Position numbers and translations under genes: made by a program. From positions 248,001 through 312,000 of the forward strand of contig PTEX01000055.1 in the NCBI GenBank assembly GCA_003342815.1: a stretch of 64,000 bases of DNA. The letters are read 5' to 3'. The stretch is from Eudromia elegans (taxonomy: Eukaryota > Chordata > Aves > Tinamiformes > Tinamidae). Of this stretch, positions 26,083 to 39,900 are shown piece by piece; positions within the stretch are counted from its first letter, which is position 1, and every line of letters begins with the position of its first letter. Below the pieces are notes generated by a model. It had not been told where the DNA came from. It searched no databases and saw only the letters and a list, made by a program, of their open reading frames with translations.

Positions 26083-29000
26083 AAATATGTCCAGAAAGAC
26101 ACCACATACTCATGGTAAAGAGGAGGAAGGAGGAAGTAAGACAGAAGCAACCTACCTTTCACTAACTATTGTTCTTGTTATTTTTACTTTGTTATTGCAA
26201 ACAAGTACGTTGCACAGTTCTCCCACAGCATCTACCTCAAAACTGATTCAATCACTTGCTGGAAAGTGTTCACTATCCTAAGCCTCATCCTAACACAGAT
26301 ACCACATGGGCACACTAAAATGATAAAAATAAATAAAAACAAAATAAATCAATACATCTGTTTTGCAGACTGCACTTCAATAATTATCACATTATTCTGT
26401 CAAGCATCAGAATCATGCCGATGACTGTAAATTATTTACCTCAGCCTGTTAACCTTTGTAATTATTAGGGAACCTGAAACGTGGAAGGTTTAAAGCAAGT
26501 CCATAAAGCTTTTTCTAATGATGCTGTAAAGAAATAGGAGTTTAAAAATCAAAAAAAAAAGAAGAGAATAAGCAACCACCACCAGCCAGACACACATGAA
26601 TTAAAATTTAAAACATCTGATGAAACACACTGGAATATTTTAGGGACAAAATGAGGGCAAGACAAATGCAAAATCGTAGCCACAAATTAACTGGCTCTTA
26701 TCTTCACATCACCTACCCAAAATACTCTGAGTGTTTGGCATTCTTGTTGAGGACCAAGGAGGAAGATCAAGGAGGCATGTCCTTATCTCAAGACAACAAA
26801 TATCACTTTTCTCCGTCACACCCTCTTACTGGCCGAGGAAAAGTGCTACTGGGGAAGACAGAACTCTGGCGCAGGAAAAGCACGGGACTAAACAAAGCTT
26901 TTAACGGTCAGTCTGTGTGGAAATTACTGTTCTTGCTCCAGATGCAAGAAGCAACACATTCATACAAGTGCTTTTTAATGCAACTCATAAATTCAGCGAG
27001 ATCTTCCTTGTAACGAGGAAAGAATAAAAGAAAAAAAAATGGAGTAAAATGTTATGAATGTCCCTTCTTGCAGCTTCTGGCCAAGACGAGAGGTCTTCTT
27101 GTCTTGAATAGCTGTAGGTTTGGACACTGCTAATCCTATATGTTAGCTAAACTCCCACTTCCTTCCACAGATTAGTCATTAATTAGACCTCCAGGTTGAG
27201 CTCCCTCCCTGAACAACTGCTTGCAGAGCACATCCATCCCGCTCCGACGCTTGTGGAACAGGCATGTGGAAAGCACTGAAACGGGCATCTGTGCAGCCAA
27301 ACAAGCCAGGGAGCATCTAGGGAGCACGGGGCCGAGCCTCGTGAGGTGGCAGGGAGCTCTCCCGCCAGGACACACCATCCCAGGCCCGGGCCGGCCGCCC
27401 TGAGCGGGCAAACGAGGTACAGAAACGGCACAGCCAGGAGGAGAGCAAAGCTCAAAGTGCGTCAAGCCTGGACCAAGGTGCTTCCGTAGACAAGTGTTTA
27501 TCTAAAGAATTACACGTATACGTGTACTTTTACTGTGCTTTTTGATTTAGCTACCAGCTTCTGGTACGACGTTGATGAAACCTGAGGTGATGAAAAGGTG
27601 GATTGCAATACTGTCACTCTAACACTTGAAAGGTTTTCTGAGGACATGCAAAATTTGAAAAGAGACATCCCCTAGAAACTGGCTATGGAGAAAGAAAAAT
27701 CACCTAATCAAAGCAGGTAATTACAAGCCAGATAATTACAGCAGCCTCCAGCGATATCTCCGATAGATAGGACAGGTACAGTCCTTTCTGGGGTACATTT
27801 AATGAAATCCTTCTGACACTTCTGGGCTCAGGACTCACAGTCCTTGACTGGTCAGTTGAGGCAAGCAAAGAGTTTAAGGCTCCCCACTTTGTCCTTTGCC
27901 AAAATGTCCCTGCGTGGAGCAGACAGCATCTCAGGGACCCCAATCACTGGGGCCTGCAGCCTGACTATCACAGTTAATGATAGTAACCAGCACTGAAAGC
28001 AAGACAAAGTACTAGTATAAATGAGCTGAAAAAAACATGTAAGTCCACAAAGTTAAGAGTCTGCAAAAAGATGGATAATTTGTGTCTGACAAAATCCCCA
28101 AAGTGTGAAGCACTGCAAAATAAGGCACATGAGAGGAACAGCCACCGGGTACCTGGTATCTACCTGCAAACACTATCACAGGTCCCCCGGACCCTCTCTC
28201 TGTCCCAGCACTGCCTTCCTTCTGGGAACTTCTCCAGGCACCACAGCTAAATCCAGCAGGAACTGTTAATGGGAACAGAGCCTGAGGACACTTAAGGAGC
28301 ACGACCAATTCATCAGACCAACAGCAGAGTTGGATGAGCTAGCACAAAAGGTTATCGTGAGACTAGTTGCAGCGATCAAGATCCTTTAAAACGAGACCTG
28401 CCTAGCTGTTTTGACCCCACTAGACAGCAACTTTAACACTGTTTAGTAATTCCCATCACGTGCAGAAGACCTTTGTGCCTTTCAGTGGTCTGTAATGAAA
28501 ACTAGAAGAAACACTTCCAGGCTAAAGCTCACAAAGAGTTTTACCACCAATGGGCAGATTCAGTATCTAAGTGCAGACGCACACTACTAAGTTTTGCTGG
28601 AGCAACTACGATGTCTTGGCACGTGAAGAATTTGCATGGACATCACTAACAAAATCTCTGGCAGAGCTAGTGCTGCATCATGGAAGAAGAGCCTTTGCTG
28701 GCATAATTCAGGTATTTTTGGGTAAAAGAGGATAACCACATGCAAATCAACTCTTTCTGACAGAAGGGAAGGGAAGCTATAAAGCAGAGCAACAGGAAAA
28801 CTCAAAATGCAAACTGTGTAGCTAACAAAAGAATTAAATGTAATACAAAACTTGATTCATTTCTCAATTTAGAGGTTTATACAAGAACTTTGAAGTGTTT
28901 GCCCCAAGACACTCTCGAAACAGAGATGTTAACACTAAAATCACATGAACAGCCCTTGCAAACCAACCAAAGCCCCAGGACAGTATCACCATTGCTAGGT

Positions 29001-30242
29001 CACACGTGCTTTGCTAATGGAGGGGGGAGAATTTCCTCAGAAGCTTTCACCACCACTTGTCTCTCCTTGCAAAAGGAAAAGCAATTGCTATTAGCATTAA
29101 ATAACATTTTTCGCTGTAAGCAATAAGTACTGAAAAATAAATATTTCTAGTAAACCTGTCAAACGGTGATAGAAGCACATCTAAAGCAAGCAGTGTGCTT
29201 AAAGGCATGGTTAAGGACCACATCTTAATCTGAGATGGGAGATTAGCACCTTATCTGCACATCCCTGGCTCTCCCAAGAGCCTGTCAGCAGCTACAATCT
29301 CTACAGATCTGCTGCTATGAAAACTTTCCAGGTACCAACCTGCTCTGCGGAAGCTGAACCCGACCACGCAGGCAGGCATGAGTGGGGTGCAAAGGGGCTG
29401 GATTAACATTCCATTGTTGAGAGGTGAAGGGTCTAGCAAGGAGGAGGACAAGGGATAAAGAAACATACCAAAGGAGCAGCTGTTCATCAGAGCAGAGCAA
29501 CACCTTTGTGTGTCCTCCTAACAGGCCAAAACAGACCTGATTTCTCTCTAAATTTGCTCTAGTAGCCTTTACATTTGCTCTTCTGCCAGATTTATAGACA
29601 TCTACAAGGATTCCAGATTTCAAAATCTCAGTAACAGGCACTGCACATAACACATAACAGCAAACACACAACAGCAAACTAAAAAGTTGGGTAGCTTTAA
29701 AAAAAAAAAAGGCATTTAATACGATAACACGTTAGTAAACTTCCTTTCATTACTTTTCATATTTCTGAAACATCAGAAGGACATTACTATTTCAGAAAGA
29801 AAAAAAACACTCTAAGTGGTTTGAGTGAAGTAAGACTACAAAATACACACACAAATATATGTGTGTAGTTCACACGTGCACTGCGTCCAAATACCTGGTT
29901 TGGTATGCTATATAGCCAAGTATGAGGAAGATGTGAGAAATGTGTGTACACTATCACAAAGTATAGAAAATATCATTCAACTTAGCATTTATTTTTAATC
30001 CAATTTCTTAGATCCTTCTCTACCAATTCAGAAGCAAAAAAAGTTTTATTTTAACCATCTTGCAATATTAACTGTCACAAGTAACTTCAGTTCCTTCTGC
30101 CAGTTATTCCTGCACCCCACAATGCAAAAATGAAAGTAACTTGATTGTTAAAGTTTACTAAGAGATTGCTGAATTTCACTTTCTGCTTGGCATGAGTTGC
30201 AGGGAGTTGCCAGCTGATCAGTCCCAAGAATGAATGCATATG

Positions 30243-30260
30243 CACACACACACACACACA
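30243..30260. repeat. (CA)9 microsatellite
   Basis: Nine uninterrupted CA dinucleotides lie in intronic DNA. Confidence 0.9.
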
Positions 30261-31508
30261 GAGTCATCTGGATTTTATAAAGCAGATGAGTCTTAGAGCA
30301 ATTCTCAATGCTCCACACGGTATTACAGCAATAACAGGTCAGGGAACCTCGACTAAACAGAGAATACAGTTGTCTCAATCCGGCAGTAGGCTTTGTTGCT
30401 TACTAAGGGAGAGTTCATCCCCTACCCAAACTGAATACTCTGAATCTTTAGTTTATTAGCGGGTGTTTGTCTTGTTCGATAATCCCACTGAGGTAGCAAT
30501 GTGAAGCTATGGTGTGGACACACAAATGCACGCTTTGGGAAGGAGTTCGGTACACTGAACTGGCAAGGGACAGTTGGTTCTCTTGCCTTGAAATTGAAGC
30601 AGAGAGGAAGATGTAAGATTTAGAAAGAATGCTAGTCTCTGACTGCTCCATAACTGCTTAATACTTACAACACTGACAATTTTATTGTACCTGCAACTCA
30701 GTCAAATTTAATTTTCCACCTCTAGAGCTCTTTTCAACTGGCCTTCTTTACCATATGATTTCATCTTAAACTACTATAATATGAATACCTAGAACACCTT
30801 AACATTAAACAGTCAATCCAAGATTTCTCTTCAGCTGTTCACAGCTTTGGACAACCCAAAAACAAATCAGAAAAATCAATTAGATGTTTAAGAACCAAAA
30901 TTTCTCTGGTCTGTAGTAATGGCATAAAGAGTTTAATTCACACAATGTAGTTTAGATCTCTACATTTGAGCATCTTTCCGATTTGATGTTACTTACCTTT
31001 GCTAGTTTTCCACAGAAATGCTTCTACTCTAAAGCTACTCTCTAAATACACAATATCTAGTGACCCATAGTAGAAAAAAAATAAAGCTGAAGTATACGAA
31101 AGAAAATGAAATGCAAAAATCTGGAAGAAACAAGGAAGTGGGAAGCAGTTTAATGACACATGCTTACGAAATCATGCACACGGCTGCATGAAATACCACA
31201 AAACAAGCTGCAATGCTCTCTTCATACTTCAAATTCTCCCGTGCTGACGCATGACCAGCCTGTGAGGGAGGAGGATGATTTACAAAACCCAGGTATTCAT
31301 CAAACCCACCACATCAAAACCAAGAGGAAGGAAACCCTGCAACTGCACTCTTAGTTTGCCGGGTGGCCTAGCAGGAGCAGCACTCTGAGCACTGCAGTCA
31401 CCTACCTGCTGTTTGCTCAAATGGCATGAGGAACATTGGTGTGACCACGGCTCAGCGCTTCTAGGAAGGAGAAGTTATGTTTAAAGGATAACTGAGATGG
31501 CCGGAAAC

Positions 31509-31536
31509 TAAGAAAGAAAGAAAGAAAGAAAGAAAG

Positions 31537-31571
<35 letters not shown>
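31509..31571. repeat. (GAAA)n followed by long A run
   Basis: About seven AAAG units run into more than 30 consecutive A on the plus strand. On the utrophin sense strand this is a long T run followed by TTTC units, i.e. a pyrimidine tract of about 60 bases. No transposon body was recognised beside it. Confidence 0.9.
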
Positions 31572-31572
<1 letters not shown>

Positions 31573-34500
31573 ACCATAAAAAACACCACTTTCCTTTTCC
31601 ACACAGCTATGCTAACTACCACTCGTCTCAAAATTTCATGGCCAACTTGCAAGGGCAAGAATTTACAGAAAGAATGAGGAAAAGGCCATATGAACCAGCC
31701 ATGGAATATGGCTTCCTGACATTATCCTGCAGCACCTTTCCAGCCCGGCTGCAGGTTGACACCACTGGTTTCACCACAACTTTGGCAGAGCTCTCTCTTC
31801 AAACACAAACCTCAGATTTTTAGGATGACAGGCAAAAGCTCTGTGAAAGGAAAAGGAGGGACTACCAGAGCACCAAAGAAAAGACTACCAAGGAAAAGGA
31901 AGACATGCTTTGCATCCCTCCCCCACTTTTTTTCCCCTCCTCGCAACAGAATTAGTGTGACTAAGCACTGCGTTAAACTTAACAACCTATTATACTGGTT
32001 TGAATTTTGGTCTAAGTGCAGCATCCTACACGCAGGAGGCTTGTCCTCAGTCCCACAGAGAGAAGTATAAACAATGAAAAAATAACAACTTGCCAAAGAC
32101 CAAACAAATAAAAGTCTCAGAGGCTTCAGCCTCGTCTGTAATCAGAGCCACATTTCTCCAGTCTTTCTATTTGCATCATGATGCTACATTATAATTCCTC
32201 TGCTCTTTAAATGGCAGCAGAAGGAGCTGGTGACTAGTAACCTTTTTGCCCTTCAGATGGGGAGTGTAACTTGGGTTCAGTAAGGGAGCATTAGAGGATG
32301 ACACAGAACTCCACCCAGCCAGCTGCAGTACCCGCACCCCCCGGCAATGCATATTATGGACAAGTTGAAGATCTTCCAGAAAAGAATTAATTTCTACCTT
32401 TTATTAGCAGTATCATTAGCACTTCAAAGTGCAGCAGCATAACAGTAAGGAAAAAAGACGAAGCCAACCCACTCCCCCAAAACAACAACAAAAATAGAGC
32501 CCACAAAGCTCTTAGCAATATCATGCTCCAGGAAAGTCGAGAAAGCCATTACTTAACCACAGTGGGGGCTCCTCCCTCTGCCCTGCCCCAGGAATTGTTT
32601 TACTACCAGAGATCACTGTTTCAGAACTGGACATTCTGACTCTCTGCACCATATGTCTGGTATGCACTTATCTCAAAGGTAAAGGAACAAGAATTTGCTT
32701 ATACTGGTAGCAAAACACCACAGAAGAATGAACGTACAGAGAGGGAGAAACATGAAAAAGAGCTTTTGTTACATCTGTACTTGCACATAGAGCACTCTGC
32801 CACTACGAAACAAGTACTAATAACACCAGTCAAGCAGGTGATCTAGTTGCCCCCAAAAGCCACTGATAGCTACTGCTTTAGGAGGAAAAAACTTGTCCAA
32901 GGACACCTGCTGCTCTCTGGGCTGCACGAGCCCCTGAGCGGGATCTTCCACAAACACTCGTACCATCCTTGCCGTGCTCCCACAGACTACACTATGGAAA
33001 TAAGCTGGCCCCAGAGCAATCCAGAGCAACAATCAGTTAGTAACTGAATTAGGCTGAAGCAGGACTGGATGCCGAACTTCTCCAGCGATGAAGAAAATGT
33101 ATTTTTTTTTCTAAAATCTTCCAGACACTGATAAAGTATGTGACATAATACATAAGGATATGGTTTCTTTAAAGGCTAGAGCGATTTTAAGGCTAGCCAT
33201 GCAGTCTCCTACAGACCAAGAGCACCGTAAGGCTCTCAAAACAATGGCTAATTATTTACTGGTGAAGACTCTGCTATGTATAATGTTCAAGGATATTTTC
33301 TCTAGGACAATGTTATCATTAGCATACAAAAGTCTTGCCAACATGACCTGACCCGCTCCCTATCACACTGGAATGTGCTGTTTTCTGGGCACGCAGGTTT
33401 GGGCGCGCAGCAGGAGGAACCAGCGACAAGCAGGCAGAAGGAATAAGGAATTCCACCCTGGGACCTCAGCAAGAGGGGCCAGAGAACAGCTGGTTCTTCT
33501 GTATACACTGAGTGTAAAGCAGTCCTATTGCTCCTGCAGGCTACTTCAATTGAAACTGCTTAAAAAAACCACAAAAAGTTAATTTAAACACAGAACGTTT
33601 CACCCGCTTCGCAGCTGAACGGTACCTACTTTCAAGATGCTGCAAATATTTAATACCAATCTGCTGACTTTTGCCTTAAAATAGATTTTGTTTGTATTGT
33701 TTTTATACAGCATGTCCAAGGAAACTTTCAGTGTCAGCCAAACCTTGCTTCTACCAGTGACAGCTCAAGTGAGCATATTGGCTAAAGCATACTTTGAATT
33801 ACTTTCAGATCTACTTAAGTGGGGTTTATTTTTCAGAGCAAGAGCTCATTTTTACCAGATAGACATTTTTCAGACCTTGAGTTTTTAAGCTTTGGCACTT
33901 GCTGAGGGTTGGATGTACACATTGGGAGAGAAGAGAGTGCAACTGTTTCTGAAATTAAAAGGAAAAAGTCACTAACAATTTTAAACATAACTTTAATAAT
34001 GCTAATATTTTTCAATAAGTAGGCACTTTTAGTCTCACTGGATGTATGATTCACATAATTCTTATGATACTTTATAATACAGACTTCTCAAAGCCCTTCT
34101 GCTATGAAGACAAACCAAGTGAACACAGCCTGCTTCCAAATTCACTGTTTCAATGCAACCAAAGAAGTGGTTTTTGCTGCTCAGTCAATCAAAACCTAAC
34201 ACACAAAAATGCTTTCCATGAGCACACACATATACACACTCTCCAGAATAGCAACCCTCCAAGAGCTGCAACACCAAATTCAGTCCCCATTCTGCGCTGC
34301 GAGGAGCCAAGTCTAAAACAGAAGAGCAGATTTCTGCTTCAATTCACCCGAATGTGCAAGGCCTGCGATAACCTGACCCAGATCCCATTTGGACGCGCTG
34401 CCCTGGGATCCATATCCCTACATGTCTCTTTATTCAACTCAGACTTTATTGGTAAGCTTAAAGACAACAAGGATGAGGGAATTGGGGTTTTGTCTCCCTT

Positions 34501-36120
34501 CTCTGCACTTTTTCCCAATATTTACTTTGTAAAGCTTAAAGATTTGGCTCTTATCTGGAAGGAGACAGCCGGTTTTGGCACAGGGTGGGGTGTGGGGACG
34601 GCAGCCTGACTCAGTGTCAGGTCTAGCAGCTCCCTGCTTACAGCTGGCCTCCTTTCCGACCATCTCCTGCCCACTTTCCGACACCTCTCTCTATCTGCAC
34701 CTCACGCCTTGGGCTGCTACGCTGCAAACTAGATGACCAACATTAGCTTCAAAATGTTACATACATAATATATGTGCCTACAAGGTCTTAGGAGGTAACT
34801 GGAAAAGGGATGAAGAGAAGAACTCGGGACGAGATCAGGGTGTTTTGGTGAATACTCTGGGGCTTGAGACTCCCTCCCGCACGAACCCTGTCGCAACCCT
34901 TGGACCTCTGTGAATGGTACCTGCCCCGAGTGCTTAAATCCTGTCTGGGTGTCAGCATTTGCAACCCTAACTGCTAACATCAACAGAATTAGTTCTGCCT
35001 ACAGCTGAAGAGAAAAGAAGGAGAAAGAATATTTACTAGCATTTAACAGTCCAGCTCAGTCTTGCCTGCTACAGCAAAGTATACTCACAGCACGTCACCC
35101 TGGGATACTGAAGTTAATCCATATTTTTTTGCATTTTTCCTGAGCTGTCCAATGCCTTTCGCTGCTGTGGGAGACTCTGCAAGCACGCAAGGTTGCTAAA
35201 TGAACAGCTGAGGCAGGTCTCTACAAGAAAGCCATCTGCCTAACTCATCCCTTAAAGATACCAGAGTTACTTTTGTCAATTAGATAAGCAATGCTCACAT
35301 GAGATTTCAAGATAACAGTTAGGGGAATGGTGGCGAAACATCAAATGACTGGATTTTACTCTTTATAAGGTTCTAAGATTCCTACTCTATAATCTTCAGT
35401 TTCAAACTGTTATGAGAAGGCTAAAGCTTAAAACACATGGAAAGTTACAATAAGAATCAATAGCACATAGTATTTAAGTTGATGATCAAAAAATTTAAAA
35501 CCTACACTGCAGTAAAACCAGAGAAAATGGATTTTATTTAATCACACATTAGTTGCACTATTTTTCAGATATTCAACACCATGTTTATAATTCGCACATA
35601 TTTCAGGAACGACAAGGACCATAATCTTTAGCTGCTTTCTGAGTCAGAACTGGGGAAGTGGCACCTAACTTTCCCTGCAGAGCTGCACGCCTCGGTGTGA
35701 CAAAACGCTGCACACGGGGCTATCTGCACGAGGGACAGCCCAGCTCGGGAAGCACTACATTGAGAAGGCATCTACCATTTCACTTTGAAGAAGTATGGAT
35801 TTTATTATCTCTTCACTACCTTAAATGCAGCAGCGGAAATATTTGTTTTCCTTACATATAAAAAGACTAGGGTCACAAAGGCCAAGCAAATATTGATTTT
35901 ATTATAGCTGAGCTTGAAGTAGAAGCTAATTCCAATGGCCTGTACACAGTGTTTTGTGAGTTGCTTTAAAAACGCTGCACTCTACAGCACATTAGACCTG
36001 GTAGAAACCCCAGGGAATCCACTGCGGGTTGAAGTAACCAAGTCCCACAGCTCCAGCAGCGGAAAGGCATTGCTGAGGGGGGAAAAGCACATGTTAGAGG
36101 TGCCCCATCATGTCACCAGA

Positions 36121-36960
36121 CCCAGAGAGAAGCAGGAGCGTTCCTCAGGAAGGAGCCTAGCAGCACGGGGGGGCCTGCAGTGCTTGTCCAGGCTGTGCCC
36201 CACAGCAGCTCTGCGGCGGCTGCAGCCACCGGCACGAGCGGGAGCAGAGGAGGCTCGCGGGAGGCCGAGCCAGCCCGTGCCACCCTTCTATCGAGCCCAT
36301 CTGACGGCAGGGAGCGGGGGGAAGCAGGGCAGGTAGCAGGGCAATAGGAAGGACGCGTTATTTTACTAGTGCGTGCACAATTCAAGGATCTGATCCTGCT
36401 TAACCTCACCAAGAAGGAGGTGCACATCTCCGCAATGTGAAATCCACGCTTTGCCCAAGCTTAGCCAGGGGGCTACCACCACCCTGGCGTGGTCTGCACA
36501 AATGATGCCCAACGTCCCTGTACCGGCCGGGGTCTCAGAGGTGCCAGTGATCACTGCTACGTGCCAGGCTCGACCGCACGTGAACAGAGCTGCCAAGTGT
36601 CAGCTTTGCAAAACGAGTCACTGCCACTGGAGGAATTAAGCTGAGAAACTTGATCTTTCTCCCATTGCAAAAGGGGATCCCAGCGACTCTTTCATTTCTC
36701 ATGTGAGAACTACATTACTCCAAACTCAGTCACAAACTCTGACAAGGCATTTTTAAAACAAACCTCCTCTCACGGATTCCTTTGCTGCTGGTCTGAACGA
36801 CCAGGTGATGCGTGCCCAGAGGTGAATCTTTAAGCGTGAAGCTGCTGGACTGCTCCTTCCCAGGGAGGGAAGGAAGGAAGGAGGCAGCTGCCGTGTCACC
36901 CCCGCCAGGCCCGGCTCCGGGCCCTGTCCCCAGCTTCGGAACACGCCGCCGGCCCCACCG
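36121..36960. promoter_or_regulatory. Weak GC-rich, CpG-containing patches
   Basis: Two short CpG-rich stretches, about 36121-36360 and 36880-36960, flank less rich DNA. Each has roughly 9 to 16 CpG by hand count. Open frames exist on both strands, which is usual for GC-rich DNA. There is no exon or family match. A regulatory role is a weak inference. Confidence 0.22.
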
Positions 36961-39900
36961 AATTAGGTCACCTCGCAGACCGTGTTCCTGCCAATTCCTG
37001 TCCTAGTCCGGAGGGACTGAACAGGAAGCATATGGCACCCTCAAGTTAAGGGTCAGAACATTTCAATGGAAATTTAAAAGCACCAGATTATTCCCTCGCC
37101 AGGGAAAACTCAGTTTCTCCACACGGTAGAAGTGAGTCAGACACAATCGCACTGGACACAATGCGAAGGGCACGATCCAACTCCACAGAACACACAAAAC
37201 CAACAGGCAAACAAATCCAACACAACGAAGCTTACAGAACTTACTCTCCTAAAAAAACCTTCTTCAATACATGTATTTAATAATATGCTATACACAGAAA
37301 GATGAGACCTAATTAAGAGGAAAAGGAAAAGAAAAAGCAGCTCCTATGTAGACTCAGATGACAACTATTCACAGAAAAAAAAAAAAAACATCTAGAACTA
37401 TGTTATTTCAAAACAGAGCCACCATCTGCTGCTGCCAAACCCAAAGCGTACATTCTTAAGTGTTTTAAGAGTCGGCACAGTTTCAAACAGCACATTTGTG
37501 CTCCAGCACAACGCTACTAAGCAAACTAACCTACCCAGGGCTTTGCAACTGCTCACAACAGCACGAACAGCCCTGTAAACATCATCATTGTAACAGCTTT
37601 TTGCCTCATGACAAAGTAACTTCAAGCTGCTATCAAGTGCATATATCTTGTGGGAACACAGATAAATTGCTTCCCACCTGAAAGGAAGCTTTTAATTTAC
37701 AGTCTGGGGTTCCAGCCATTTTCAGAGTGAAATGAGCAGAGCTAGAGGGAAATGCTACTAGAAACCGAACACCCAATTTCAAAGGAGATGCTGTTGAACT
37801 CCTGCTTTGCAGGATGCCTCACTTATGTTGATGTCATTATTTCCTATTGCTATAAAAAGACTAACTTCAATCAACTACAGAGAGCTCTGCACAACAACTA
37901 GCTTGCAATACAAAGAGAACTCATTTGTTTTGCTCCTGGGGACAACTACATGAAAAATTAGCAAACTGAACAAGTAGTGGCTGAGTGGCCACTAACAAGC
38001 AGTTGCTACTCCTAAGATAGCAACTAAGATTATTCAGTTCCTGCCAAGTGCCTAACTGGCTTCAAGAGTTGGCATTTTATAGGAACGGTGCCCTAAAGGC
38101 AGCTTCTTTCAGAAGATTTCTTAGAATTGGCATCTTTTTTCTACTCTTAGGAAAGAGCAGAAAGAAACGACATGGAGACATCCAGCTGAACAATAAGGCA
38201 ATTGAGGGATAAGGGCGAGGGGGAAGGACACACACAAATACCGCTCTGCTGGAAAGGTTTTAAATAAATCGACTCCAATAAGTGTTTGCCTCTTCTTATG
38301 TGGAGCAGAACTTTCCCTGGAAGAATATAAAGTCATGCCGTGGGAATGCTTCCAAAAAGCAGACCTGCAATCCTATGGCTTACAGAAAGTTAGGAACTTT
38401 ATAAAGCAGAGAATTTCACACACAACACACACACATGAAAAAAAAAGAAAAACCCACTCCCCCACTCCGTTCTATCATGGCTGATCTCCCCCCAGCACCT
38501 CCCTTCTTTTTTACTTTTTATTAAACTGAGTGCTCTCAGCTTGGAGAGAGATCAACAGGACTTAAGAACTGATCAAGTGCTACCTGCTCATGCCCATAAA
38601 ACACTTGGAGAAAAGTAGCTACAACTTGCATAGGAAAAATTATATACTAGCCTGGGCCCAAACAGAACAGGCACCGCGGCAATACATCATCCATACACAG
38701 ACAGACATCAGTCCTAGCTGCATACACCCAGCAATGCTGAACTGCTAAACCCATCTGAAGGACTGAAAAGGAAGACTCAAGAGGGAGGCACCTCCTGCTA
38801 TTCCACACACAAACAGTTCAGAGGCTTCACAAGTGCCGTGTTCATCGTTTAATCGCACGCTGGTTAAAACACTTACGCTTCTCTGCCGAGAGCACACTAA
38901 CATTTTCCTTGTTCTAATGTGCTGAAAAGAGAGGCAACTGAAGTAACTTGTATCTCACTAGCAGGCTGCAGATTGTGAACATCACATCCCTCAGACCCTC
39001 CACTTTTAGCAGAAGCTGCAAGTCCATGACAAAACTCTGAAAGAGTTTGGATTGGGCCGTAAGGGAAACGCTGTGGTTTTGTATAAACTGGCATCTGTCT
39101 AAATCCACTTCAGTGTTACCAGAAGCAAGCTTAAGTAAGACCAGAGTCTCTGCTCAACAGCTCATCGTTTTAGTTCTATTCAAAATTAGTAACTCTGCTT
39201 CTATGTCTTAAATGAAGCATTTCCCTGCTGTGCTCCCGTCAACTACTGTGTTTAAAGAGCACATCCACTAGTACTGGGAAGCTTCGAATCCTGTTCAGCA
39301 CACCACGCCAGCCTATTTGGCCCCAGTTCAGCGGCAAGCCGAGGAACAGTGAGCCCGTGAAGTTTCAGCCAGGGTGCGTGCACAAGCTCGCGGTCACACG
39401 CGCTCCTCTTTTCCCCAGTTTGAGCTAAAAGAAAACTCCCATTACGATCGCATGCTGTTCTGCGAGGGGAGCTAGAAGTGCTGCACGTAAATCCAGCAGC
39501 CTCGCAAAGACTCACAAGCCAAACTGGAAAGAATAAATACAACTACTTATTGAAATCACAAACGTAACGTACAGTTTCAAGGAAGTAGGGACATTCAGGC
39601 TCCAGTCCTGCCTTGCTCATTTTTCCATAGTTTAAGAACATATTCTTAGAAAGCGGGTGGGGAAAAAAAAAAAAGAAAAAATAAGCAGAACCGCTGTGGG
39701 GAAAATAAAACTTTGTGTGCAAAAAAAGGAAACCCAGGGCAGAGGCATCACCAAGAGGACCTTGCAGACGTCAAGCAGCTGCAGTCCACCCGGTGCTTGC
39801 AGGGGAGCAGTGCCACAAAAAACAGCCCTTCTTGGGGCCATTTCCTGCCACGGCTTTGACAACCTGTCGCTAACAGAGTTTGCAAACTTGAGGCATGTTA

